NCBI GenBank assembly: GCA_026770585.1
Contig: MU646307.1
Location: 793,418 to 806,004, forward strand
Length of the DNA: 12,587 bases
Direction: 5' to 3'
From: Baffinella frigidus
Lineage: Eukaryota > Cryptophyceae > Cryptomonadales > Baffinellaceae
Notes under the pieces: model-generated
Databases searched by the model: none
What the model was told of the DNA's origin: nothing
What the model saw: the letters and a program-made list of their open reading frames with translations, nothing else
Program-made: the position numbers and the translations under genes
Part shown: positions 5,461 through 12,240 of the stretch, piece after piece
Layout: the number at the start of each line of letters is the position of its first letter
Numbering within the stretch: the first letter of the stretch is position 1

Positions 5461-5577
5461 CTGGGGCACCTGGCTCATAAGAAACTACGCCCCCCTAGGA
5501 CCGTACAGTAGGCCTATGCCTAGGGCCCTATGGTGGTCCTAAGGGGGGGGCTGTTTATTATGAGCGAGGTACCCCTG
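5461..5577. mobile_element. Family A foldback element A4 (117 bp)
   Basis: TA borders lie at 5459-5460 and 5578-5579. The left end has diverged (CTGGGGCACCTGGCTCATAA), and the right end is intact (TGAGCGAGGTACCCCTG). The orientation is the same as A2. Confidence 0.8.
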
Positions 5578-5620
5578 TAGGGGTGGGCACGCTCTCTGTC
5601 TCACTCACTACATGTAACCC

Positions 5621-5671
5621 ATTCTTTCTCTCGCTCTCTCTCTCTCGCTCTTTCTCTCCCTCTCTCTCTCA
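5621..5671 (+). repeat. CT-rich microsatellite
   Basis: An impure (TC)n tract with CGCTC interruptions. The sequence from 5672 to 5749 is unique and GC-rich with no supported gene. Confidence 0.8.
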
Positions 5672-5749
5672 CGACCCAAGTTAGGGGGGTCCTAGAACTC
5701 CGGACGCGCCCCGCTAGCCAGCCTCCCCCAGGTCCGCATCGGGAGGCAC

Positions 5750-6690
5750 GGTTCAGGGTTTAGGGTGTGAAGTGTAGGGTTTAGGGTGTAGGGTTTAGAG
5801 ATTACGATTTGGGGTGTAGGGTTTAGGGTTTATGGCTTAGGGCTTAGGATTTAGGGTTAAGAGTGTGTGGTTGAGGGTTGAGGGTTTAGGGTTTAGGATT
5901 CAGGATTTAGGGTTCAGGATTCAGGGTCTAGGGTTTAGGGTTCAAGGTTTAGGGTGCAGGGTTTAGGGTGCAGGGTTTAGGGTTGAGGGCTTAGGGTTTA
6001 GGATTCAGGGTTTAGGGGTTAGGGTGTAGGGATTAGAGTTTAGGGTTTAGGATTCAGTGTTTAGGGTTTAGGGTTTGGGGTTTAGGGTTTAGGGTTTAGG
6101 GTTTAGGGTTTGGGGTTTGGGGTTTGGGGTTTAGGGTTTAAGGTTTAGGGTTTAGGGTTTAGGGTTTGGGGTACAGGGTGCAGGGTTTAGGGTTTAGGGT
6201 GCAGGGTTTAGAGTGCAGAGTGCAGGGTGCAGGGTGCAGGGTGCAGGGTTCAGGTTCTAGGGTTTAGTGGTTAAGGTTTAGGGTTTAGGGTTTAGGATCC
6301 AGGTTCTAGGGTTTAGTGTTTAGTGTTTATGGTCGGGGTTTTAGGGTTTAGGGTTCAGGGTTCAGGGTTTGGGGTTTGAGGTTTAGGGTTTAGGGATTAG
6401 GGTTTGGGGTGTAGGGTTTAGGGTTCAGGATTCAGCTTTCAGATTTTAGGGTCTAGGGTCTAGGGTTTATGGTTTATGGTTAATGGTTTTAGGGTTCAAG
6501 GTGAGGGTTTAGGGTTTAGGGTTTAGAGTCTAGGGTTTAGGGTTTGGGGTTTAGGGTTCAGGGTTCAAGGTTTGCGGTTGAGGGTTTAGGATCCAGGGTC
6601 CAGGGTTTAGGGGTTCAGGTTTAGGGGTCAGGGTTCAGGGTTTAGGGTCCAGGGTTTAGGCTTCAGGGTTTAGGGTTCAGGATTCAAATG
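5750..6690 (+). repeat. Long degenerate TTTAGGG array, G-rich on + strand
   Basis: About 940 bp of TTTAGGG with variants TTTGGGG, TTCAGGG, GTGCAGG, GTGTAGG and TCTAGGG. Small homogenised blocks occur, for example TTTGGGG near 6108-6132 and GTGCAGG near 6210-6250. The orientation is opposite to the arrays at 1-3240. No embedded gene is seen. Confidence 0.9.
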
Positions 6691-6725
6691 TCACCTTTCA
6701 GGAGGGCAGGTAGGTGGCGGCACTA

Positions 6726-6826
6726 TCCCTTAAGTGACCAGTAGACTCACACGCCCTACCGTAGGGCCCTAGGACCTGCCTAGGACCTCTTGGCCGCCAA
6801 ATTTGGCGGCATGGGCACTTAAGGGA
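6726..6826. mobile_element. Family B foldback element B2 (101 bp, complete)
   Basis: The ends are TCCCTTAAGTG and CACTTAAGGGA with TA on each side (6724-6725, 6827-6828). It contains the core CCCTACCGTAGGGCCCTAGG and a perfect palindrome, GCCGCCAAATTTGGCGGC, at 6793-6810. It is the best-preserved member, with B3. Confidence 0.8.
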
Positions 6827-6829
6827 TAC

Positions 6830-7071
6830 TAGGTGAGGTTCTTTCTATCCGCCACCCCTAGCGGTTCGCGCGCCCGCGCAATCTCTCTTGGGGGTGCAGG
6901 GGAAAACGGATCCCTATTTGTTCATAGGAGTTGGATGAAGGTTAATTAGGGCCCTAAGTAAATCTAATTATGACCAGAACCCGGTTTGATAGGCCATTTT
7001 CTTGATAAGTTATTGCCAAACAGTCAGCGTCAGTGTCGCACATGCTACGCATTGTGCGAGAGGATGGCGAT
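6830..7071. other. Unique spacer with a dispersed segment
   Basis: No gene is supported. At about 7004-7058 it contains the segment shared with 511-565 (CGCACATGCTACGCATTGTG with TTGATAA and CAAACA upstream), a dispersed repeat of unknown type. Minus-strand GCCCTCCTGAAAGGTGACA near 6696-6714, left of B2, could be a decayed exon end with a donor, but this is weak. Confidence 0.4.
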
Positions 7072-7250
7072 GACCATCTTCTAGCTCTGTTTCACACTGG
7101 TAGACCAAATCGATTATGTCCTTTTATTCAACTCAAAACGCCAAAAGTCATCTTTTTCAAAGGGATTTGTCAACTTTTGGCGAACCGTTGCGATCTGGTC
7201 TCGCCAAATTGGCGAGACCAAATCGAGTGGAACAGAGCTAGATCTTCTTG
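7072..7250. mobile_element. Foldback element with nested palindromes
   Basis: The outer arms are GACCATCTTCTAGCTCTGTT and its near complement at 7230-7248. The inner arms are CGCCAAAAGT and ACTTTTGGCG. A hairpin at 7196-7220 has 12 bp perfect arms and a one-base loop (TGGTCTCGCCAA). A5 sits directly to its right. Confidence 0.6.
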
Positions 7251-7252
7251 TA

Positions 7253-7369
7253 CGGGGGTACCTCTTTCATAAGAAACCGCCCCCTTGTGGGACCCTACAG
7301 TAGGACTATGCCTAGGGCCCTACGGTGGTCCTAGGGAAGGGGCAGTTTCTCATGAGCGAGGTACCCCTG
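7253..7369. mobile_element. Family A foldback element A5 (117 bp)
   Basis: TA borders lie at 7251-7252 and 7370-7371. The right end is intact (TGAGCGAGGTACCCCTG); the left is diverged (CGGGGGTACCTCTTTCATAA). The orientation is that of A2 and A4. Confidence 0.8.
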
Positions 7370-7431
7370 TAGGTGGTTGGTCGTCTTTTACTGGAGGCCA
7401 TCCACTTAAAAAGCCACCGTCTCCTTCCTCC

Positions 7432-7610
7432 CCACACGAGGCTACCCATGCGAACAGAATATTTTTTTCTCTCAAAATTGTGTGGAAATGATCACGTTTC
7501 CGTACGGACATCCGTACGGAAACGTGATCAAATGCTGACTTTTGGCGTGTTCCTGGGCAATAATCCAATAATTAACTTATGAATCTGTTCGCATGGATAG
7601 CCTCGTGTGG
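7432..7610. mobile_element. Foldback element G with perfect central hairpin
   Basis: The outer arms are CCACACGAGGCTACCCATGC and GCATGGATAGCCTCGTGTGG, continuing as GAACAGA and TCTGTTC. Near the middle, 7489-7530 is a perfect hairpin with 20 bp arms (TGATCACGTTTCCGTACGGA) and a two-base loop. ACTTTTGGCGTGTTCCTGGG also occurs in related form at 7640-7660 and 11177-11196. Confidence 0.7.
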
Positions 7611-7756
7611 CCTCTCCCAGAATTCCGGGGAAGATTCTAAACTTTTGGCGTTCCCGGGTGAGAATCAACTTTGGACCGATTTCCGCCAAGTAGCTTGGGT
7701 TCGATCCGTAATAAACGGACTTTTCTCTCTTCCACCCGTCTCCCCGATTCCCCAAC
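7611..7756. other. Unique spacer
   Basis: It holds a relative of the TTTTGGCGT-TCCCGGG motif (7641-7658) and otherwise no recognised feature. The open frames on both strands have no supporting signals. Confidence 0.4.
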
Positions 7757-7846
7757 CTTGATTTTGGACCTTGCGATTTTCAACCTTGCGATTTTCAACC
7801 CTGCAATTTTCAAACCTTGAAATTTTCAAGCTTGGGATGTTCAACC
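7757..7846 (+). repeat. 15 bp minisatellite, about six copies
   Basis: The unit CCTTGCGATTTTCAA is repeated with variation (CCCTGCAATTTTCAAA, CCTTGAAATTTTCAA, GCTTGGGATGTTCAA). On the minus strand it encodes VENRKVENRKV-like periodic peptide, an artefact of the repeat. Confidence 0.85.
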
Positions 7847-7848
7847 TT

Positions 7849-8223
7849 CCACTCGAGGCTAGGAATGGGACTTTTTTAAATGCGGGTTTGTAAAATTTAG
7901 TACCAGGCACGGGCGGGCGTGGTCACGTAGCGGGCGGAATTCCGCCCGCTACGTGACCAAACGCCCCCCTTTGTGTGAAAATTACTACACGCCTCTTTTT
8001 GTTCTTCACTTGTAAACGAATCCCTGTTTTAAAATAGAGCGCTTGCGGGAAAACTTGGCCGATTTCAACGAGAAATGTTTTCAGAAATTTAGAACTTGTT
8101 TACCAGGACGTGACACGAAACCGGTCCATCTAAACGATTCTGGTACAAATTCTGAAAACATTTCTCGTTGAAATCGGCCAAGTTTTCCCGCAAGACCTCT
8201 AGTCACATTTCTAGCCTCGAGAA
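7849..8223. mobile_element. Family H foldback element H1, interrupted by element I
   Basis: The ends are CCACTCGAGGCTAGGAATG and CATTTCTAGCCTCGAG. It contains a perfect 40-base palindrome at 7920-7959 (TGGTCACGTAGCGGGCGGAA and its complement) and the GAAAATTACTACAC core. It is the reverse orientation of H2 (11928-12128). The right arm is split by element I at 8037-8199. Confidence 0.8.
8037..8199. mobile_element. Foldback element I nested in H1 (163 bp)
   Basis: Arms of 45 bp (8042-8086 and 8150-8194) are perfect complements, starting CTTGCGGGAAAACTTGGCCG. The ends GAG..CTTGCGG and CCGCAAG..CTC are flanked by TA on both sides. In H2 the corresponding site (reverse strand) is uninterrupted: TTTTAAAATAGTCACA. 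Perfect arms imply recent origin or gene-conversion-like repair. Confidence 0.85.
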
Positions 8224-8252
8224 GTTGGTAGCCAAACCTTGAGTAGCCGGAC

Positions 8253-8308
8253 CTTTAATATTTAATACCAACCCGGCCGCCACCGTGCACCCCACCAAGG
8301 CTATGCCT
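8253..8308 (-). CDS. Putative minus exon copy, hydrophobic
   Basis: On the minus strand GGCATAGCCTTGGTGGGGTG and onward reads IALVGCTVAAGLVLNIK and ends at AAAG|GTCCGG (donor-like, 8253/8252). The hydrophobic run resembles a membrane segment. The paralogous copy at 8538-8583 keeps a similar peptide (AAVLVLIK) and the same AAG|GTC end. No clean acceptor is visible; it is possibly a duplicate of one exon or only an open repeat. Confidence 0.22.
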
Positions 8309-8355
8309 GCTCGGAGTGACTTGTGAGTAGACACGGTCCCGGCAGCACCACGGTA

Positions 8356-8472
8356 CAGGGGTACCTCGCTCATAAGAAACCCCCCCCCCCCTAGGACCAC
8401 CATAGGGCCATAGGCATATGCCTACTGTAGGGTCCCAGGGGGGGGCAGTTTCTCATGAGCGAGGTACCCCTG
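8356..8472. mobile_element. Family A foldback element A6 (117 bp)
   Basis: TA borders lie at 8354-8355 and 8473-8474. Both ends are well kept (CAGGGGTACCTCGCTCATAA and TGAGCGAGGTACCCCTG). The orientation is that of A1 and A3. It is flanked by an imperfect direct repeat of about 51 bp, far longer than a TA duplication. Confidence 0.85.
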
Positions 8473-8537
8473 TATGCCTGCTCGGAGGGACTTGCGAGTA
8501 GACACGGTCCCGGCAGCCCCACGGTAGAGAGAGAGAC

Positions 8538-8583
8538 CTTTATTAATACCAACACGGCCGCCATGTACGCACCCCCACCGAGC
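8538..8583 (-). CDS. Putative 46-nt minus exon, hydrophobic
   Basis: On the minus strand AGACGCAG (acceptor-like) precedes one base plus 15 codons reading LGGGAYMAAVLVLIK, then AAG|GTCTCT (donor-like, 8538/8537). It is a hydrophobic, possibly membrane-spanning peptide. It resembles the 8253-8308 copy. The family is not recognised. The reading is inference from the borders and the paralogous conservation of frame. Confidence 0.25.
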
Positions 8584-8759
8584 CTGCGTCTGAGCAGGGA
8601 CTGTGAGCCTCGGTCGGACAGGTGATGAGCCTCGATGGTTGAGTGATGAAGGTATCTTAGATCGAGAGAGGCCATGTGCACTCTACCCGCCCTCCGCCGA
8701 CTGGCTTCTAATGTACAGGAGTACCAAGAGCTCCAGGAGCTCCCGAGGCGGGCCTATTA

Positions 8760-8860
8760 CCCCTTAAGTGGCCAGACAGTCAAATGTGACTGCCAGGAGG
8801 TCCTAGGCAGGTCCTAGGGCCCTACGGTAGGGCGTATGAGCCTACTCGCCACTTAAGGGG
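8760..8860. mobile_element. Family B foldback element B3 (101 bp, complete)
   Basis: The ends are CCCCTTAAGTGGCCA and GCCACTTAAGGGG with TA at 8758-8759 and 8861-8862. It is opposite in orientation to B2 (the core reads CCTAGGGCCCTACGGTAGGG). It contains the palindrome-like CAGTCAAATGTGACTG. Confidence 0.8.
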
Positions 8861-8936
8861 TATCATACCACGCTAGGGAGGCGCTATGCCTGGTCGGAGT
8901 GACTAGCGAGGAGGTATGGGCCCGGGCACGCCTGGT

Positions 8937-8985
8937 TCAGGGTTGAGGGTTGAGGGTTGAGGGTTGAGGGTTACGGGTTACGGGT

Positions 8986-9024
<39 letters not shown>

Positions 9025-9160
9025 GGTTACGGGTTACAGGTTGAGGGTTACGGGTTACAGGTTACAGGTTACGGGTTACGGGTTACGGGTTACGGGTTAC
9101 GGGTTACGAGTTACGGGTTTAGTGTTTAGGGTTTCGGGTTTCGGGTTTAGGGTTTAGGGT
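8937..9160 (+). repeat. GGGTTGA / GGGTTAC heptamer array
   Basis: Blocks of GGGTTGA (about 5, then 6 copies) and GGGTTAC (about 8 copies around 9057-9115) change into TTTCGGG and TTTAGGG at the right end. It has the same strand sense as 5750-6690. Each variant is clustered, showing local homogenisation. Confidence 0.9.
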
Positions 9161-9243
9161 TTCGCCTCGGGAATGTCGGAGTGGTGCGGGAGGTGGATCG
9201 GAAGGTCGGTCGCGCCCAGCTTCGGCACCAGCTCACCGACCAA
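9154..9243 (-). CDS. Putative minus terminal exon ending in heptamer stop
   Basis: On the minus strand GATTCCCACAG (AG at 9245-9244) is a good acceptor. The frame then reads LVGELVPKLGATDLPIHLPH, then HSDIPEAKP, and TAA, where the stop is the TAA of the CCCTAAA repeat. There are 29 codons of natural-looking composition. The same DNA is also open on the + strand (VREVDRKVGRAQLRHQLTDQ), so strand is uncertain; the acceptor favours minus. The family is not recognised. The arrangement mirrors the + strand islands of the left part, where C-rich heptamers also run in the sense direction. Confidence 0.3.
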   Translation of the reverse strand: MVGELVPKLGATDLPIHLPHHSDIPEAKP

Positions 9244-9323
9244 CTGTGGGAATCATCAACAATTAGAAATTTCCATTTTCACACCACCAGCCCTCAGAGT
9301 TGGAGCAAAACGCCTTTTTCAAC

Positions 9324-9382
9324 TCCCCTGATTTGTACCGAAGGCCGTCGGATTCCGACGACCTCTGGTACAAATCAAGGGA
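9324..9382. mobile_element. Short foldback element F2
   Basis: The arms TCCCCTGATTTGTACC and GGTACAAATCAAGGGA pair, closing through GGCCGTCGGATTCCGACGACC. The GGCCGTCGGA centre is shared with F1. It may be an internally deleted relative. Confidence 0.65.
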
Positions 9383-9776
9383 CCCGAAAAGCATAAAACC
9401 CATGCCCACCATAGCATGAAACGTGAAACTGATTACGTCATCATCCGATATTAAAAACCGGGCGCGGTAGTGCCGGGAGAAGGGTAATTAGTCACGAGAC
9501 GTGGGACGTCAGACGGACCCTACGGTAGCAAACCCCTAGGGACCTAGGGATCTCCTACGAAGGTGAATAGATGGCTGCCTACTGTGAGAGTAGGCTCCTG
9601 GTGAAGATTTGACCCGGGTCCAACACGACCACCACGCAGGGCAGGAGGGGGGGGTATTTCAAAGTCATTTTTTGAGGGAAAATGGTATTCAAAAGTCGAT
9701 TTTTAGAAGAAAACGGCTCCAATGGCGACCCAATGGCTCAAAGGGCGACCCTGGAATACCTCCACGCAGCGCCCTG
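9383..9776. other. Unique spacer
   Basis: No gene is supported. It contains small symmetric pieces (CCTACGGTAG, CCCCTAGGGACCTAGGG near 9518-9552) resembling decayed cores of the A and B families. Confidence 0.4.
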
Positions 9777-9943
9777 TGTGGCACAGCGGGCTACAAAGGG
9801 ATTTTCGGCCCGATCCTGTCCCGACTTTCCGTTACATGATCCACAGGAACCCCCCTTTGTCCCTACTATATTGCCTACCGTAGGAACCAATGTATTATCA
9901 CTCATGGGGTATTCACGAAATCCCTGCGTAGCCAGCTGTGTGG
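9777..9943. repeat. Imperfect inverted repeat
   Basis: CACAGCGGGCTACAAAGGGA at about 9781-9800 pairs imperfectly with the segment GAAATCCCTGCGTAGCCAGC at about 9917-9936. It is a probable decayed foldback element. CCTACCGTAGG sits between the arms. Confidence 0.4.
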
Positions 9944-9984
9944 TTCCGGCGTCAAAAAACCATTTCCGGCATACCCACCCGTGA

Positions 9985-10440
9985 ATGCTGAAGGACCCTA
10001 TTTACATGTATGGTTGTAAATATTTGTACCAGGATAGGGTGTTCCAACCTCGTGACTGTGCAATACATGCAGAGTTACGTGACCAATCAACGAAAGTTAC
10101 TACACAAATGCCCACTTTTAAAAGAACATCGGGTTTAAATAGGCCCCTCTGGCGTTCTCGTGTGGTCCATATGGTGCGACCGTATGCAGTACGGTAGGGT
10201 GGTACGGAATGCCGGAATTAGGGTGACGCGGGAACAAGGTCGCTGTGTGGGGAGGTCGTGACCAAACCCGCCAAAGTTACCACGCAAATACCAACAGGTA
10301 AAACCCCAGGGTGTAAATTGGGTGTTGCAGAATTCTCGAGTGGGGCAGGACCTCTTGGAGCGCGAGGAAGAGGATTCGGTTCCCAACCTCGGCCAGATGC
10401 AGCCCTGCCGAACGCCCCATCGTGATCAGTCTACTCTCGC
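9985..10440 (+). other. Unique region with a direct repeat of the shared core
   Basis: CGTGACCAATCAACGAAAGT (10080) with TACTACACAAATGCC is repeated in diverged form from 10258 (CGTGACCAAACCCGCCAAAG, TTACCACGCAAATACC). Both match the H1 core. Open frames at 10325-10436 exist on both strands (minus: HLAEVGNRILFLALQEVLPH), so no exon is assigned. Confidence 0.45.
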
Positions 10441-10444
10441 TGTA

Positions 10445-10532
10445 TCCCTTAAGTGGCCATGCCGACAAATTTGAGGGCCAACAGGTCCTAGGCAGGTCCT
10501 AGGGCCCTACGGTAGGGCGTATGAGCCTGTGT
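10445..10532. mobile_element. Family B foldback element B4, truncated
   Basis: It has TA then TCCCTTAAGTGGCCA at the left, GACAAATTTGAGGGC (a decayed palindrome) and the core CCTAGGGCCCTACGGTAGGG followed by CGTATGAGCCT. The expected right terminal repeat is absent. The orientation is that of B3. Confidence 0.7.
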
Positions 10533-10565
10533 CTCCATGTCCCTTTTGGTCACGGGAGTCAATCT

Positions 10566-10591
10566 GCACCGTTGGCCGAGCGGTTAAGGCG
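10566..10591 (+). pseudogene. tRNA-like 5' fragment (Ser/Leu-type D arm)
   Basis: TTGGCCGAGCGGTTAAGGC is the typical acceptor-D arm junction of Ser/Leu tRNAs and contains a perfect A box (TGGCCGAGCGG). The downstream bases do not form an anticodon stem and no B box (GGTTCRANYCC) follows, so this is at most a truncated tRNA or a tRNA-derived SINE remnant. Confidence 0.4.
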
Positions 10592-10676
10592 AAGCATCAT
10601 CTTATCCGCCGCGCCCGGAAACCCCAACCCCCAAACCCGAAACCCGGCGCCTCGGCCCAGGCGACCAAGCAGCTTC

Positions 10677-10830
10677 TCCCCGAGGCGGGCCTGCCAATCC
10701 CGAAGCGGGCCTATCCCTCGCCGTTCCTGAGGCGGGTCTGGCAGCGCCCGCGTGTCCCTGCGGCGGGCCTGTCTTCTGGTCCTGAGGCGGGCCTGTCTGA
10801 TCCTGAGGTGGGCCTATCCCCCGAGGGGCC
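10677..10830 (+). repeat. Second GAGGCGGGC minisatellite
   Basis: About seven diverged copies of (C/T)CCTGAGGCGGGCCTG are related to the 3415-3775 array. A C-rich heptamer-like tract precedes it (10620-10645), then CGGCCCAG and a long open + frame (ATKQLLPEAGLPIPKRA and onward). The frame is open because of the repeat unit, so I do not call a gene. Confidence 0.7.
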
Positions 10831-10842
10831 TCTCGAGGTTCA

Positions 10843-10991
10843 TAGGGTAACGGACTAAAAATGGGGTAGTTAGGCCTACGGTATTGACTACGGTAGGCCG
10901 TAGGGGCCTAGGGGGGCTCCTACGAAAAACACTACAGCCTACCGTAGGTAATACCGTAGGCCGAACTACCCCAGTTTTAGTCCGTTACCCT
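10843..10991. mobile_element. Family C foldback element C2 (about 149 bp)
   Basis: The ends are TAGGGTAACGGACTAAAA and TTTTAGTCCGTTACCC. Arms ATGGGGTAGTTAGGCCTACG and CGTAGGCCGAACTACCCCAG pair. It is related to C1 by arm order and sequence but with a different loop. Confidence 0.8.
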
Positions 10992-11298
10992 TTCAAGGTC
11001 CTTTCGTGTAACAAAAAATAAGAAGAGGATCGCCCGGGAGCCCGCACCTTGTTCTTCCACGCCAGGTCATAACTTCCTTTTTCACATACACTCGTTCGCG
11101 CTAAAGGCGTTTAGATGGCTTATCGTGGTACATATTTTTAAAACCCCGGCGGCAAACAGCTCCAATTCCCAACACGTTTGGCGTGTTTCTCGGGCAGAAT
11201 CACCTTTACTTCCAGATCGTGTAGCAAAATGAAACACCGTTCACATTTCGACTCCTGACCTGGCGTGGCTTCTTCTTTACTACTCTCGAGCGTTAAGT
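10992..11298. other. Unique spacer, no gene seen
   Basis: The only recurring piece is CGTTTGGCGTGTTTCTCGGG at 11177-11196, related to 7542-7560 in element G and to 7641-7658. Nothing else is supported. Confidence 0.4.
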
Positions 11299-11344
11299 TA
11301 TATATCTATCTATCTATATCTATCTATCTATATCTATCTATCTA

Positions 11345-11409
<65 letters not shown>

Positions 11410-11472
11410 CTATCTATCTATCTATCTATCTATCTATATCTATCTATCTATCTATCTGTCTATCTATCTACA
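11299..11472 (+). repeat. TATC tetranucleotide microsatellite
   Basis: About 174 bp of (CTAT)n with occasional TATA interruptions and one CTGT. The open frame through it (SIYLSIYL) is an artefact. Confidence 0.95.
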
Positions 11473-11529
11473 TATTGAGTGACAGATCACGGGCGCGCAC
11501 CATCGATGAGGCAGTCCTTCCAGGCCGTG

Positions 11530-12240
11530 CCCCAGCCCTCTCCTCTGCTCGCGCCCTGCGTCGTGCGCGCGGCGTGAATGAAATTCATTTGGTGAGGACG
11601 AGTGTCGGGAGTAGAGAGGGGGCGCGCGCCTGCTCCACACCAGCTCGACTAGGGCGAAGCAGACGGTGATCGCACGTCAAATCCACATGACGGGGTGTTT
11701 GGGGGGGGGTCGCGCCCTGCGTCGTGCGCGCGGCGTGAATGAAATCCATATTCGCACCAACAACACCGCGAACTCCCGGGTGGTGCAGAGCGAAATCTCT
11801 GGCGGAAGGGCTCCGCTCGGGCGCTAGAGACACACGGAGACATCGTGTGCGTGTGTGTAAAGTCACTCCGGTCATCCTACACGCGCTCCCCCAGCCCTCC
11901 CCCCTGCTCGCGCCCTGCCACTCGAGGCTAGAAGTGTGACTATTTTAAAACAGGGATTCGTTTACAAGTGAAGAAAAAAAAGAGGTTTGTAGTAATTTTC
12001 ACACAAATGGGGGCGTTTGGTCACGTTGCGGGCGGAATTTCGCCCCCAACGTGACCACGCCTGCCCGTGACTGGTACTAAATTCAACAACCCCACATCCA
12101 AAATAGTCCCATTTCTAGCCTCGAGTGGTGCGTCGTGCACGCGGCGTGAATGAAATGCACTGCACACCAACAACTTCGCGAAATCCCGCGAAGGTGTTGT
12201 TGCAGAGCGGAATCTCGCCGTGCCGACGCGGCTTCATCCC
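11530..12240 (+). repeat. Three-copy tandem unit (GCCCTGCGTCGTGCGCGCGG)
   Basis: The unit starts at about 11551, 11713 and 11921/12129, each with CGTCGTGCRCGCGGCGTGAA and TGAAAT. The second and third also share ACACCAACAAC and the GCAGAGCG-AATCTC part. The sequence CAGCCCTCYCCYCTGCTCGC precedes copies one and three. All three keep the frame RRARGVNE, but flanking frames differ, so coding is doubtful. Copy three is split by H2. Confidence 0.75.
11928..12128. mobile_element. Family H foldback element H2 (201 bp)
   Basis: The ends are CCACTCGAGGCTAGAA and TTCTAGCCTCGAGTGG (perfect inverted termini). The interior GGTCACGTTGCGGGCGGAAT is nearly palindromic. It carries GTAGTAATTTTC, the reverse of the shared core. 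It is the uninterrupted relative of H1 in opposite orientation. The flanks read GCCCTG and TGCGTCGTGC, as expected from insertion into GCCCTGCGTCGTGC with duplication of TG. Confidence 0.85.

Larger units (their letters stand above)
8249..8640 (-). repeat. Tandemly duplicated segment, split by A6
   Basis: Sequence 8304-8355 (TGCCTGCTCGGAGTGACTTG and onward to CCACGGTA) reappears at 8474-8525 with a few changes. The AATACCAACCCGGCCGCCA part at about 8265-8283 reappears at about 8545-8562. The pieces form a diverged tandem unit of roughly 100-120 bp. A further partial relative is at 8884-8903 (GCTATGCCTGGTCGGAGTGA). Confidence 0.75.

Noticed and set aside
9609-10197. Overlapping + frames of 70-100 codons
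   Set aside because: No splice or start context, two frames compete, and the stretch includes a decayed inverted repeat; composition gives no clear coding signal.
10566-10650. Complete tRNA-Ser or tRNA-Leu gene
   Set aside because: No anticodon stem-loop, no T arm or B box, and no 3' acceptor strand complementary to GCACCGT.
10529-10858. 109-codon + frame ending at 10858
   Set aside because: It runs from B4 through the tRNA fragment, heptamers and the second minisatellite into C2; the stop lies in C2. It is a chance frame over repeats.
11265-11669. 134-codon + frame with SIYLSIYL
   Set aside because: The core is the TATC microsatellite; the remainder is the tandem unit, open on both strands.
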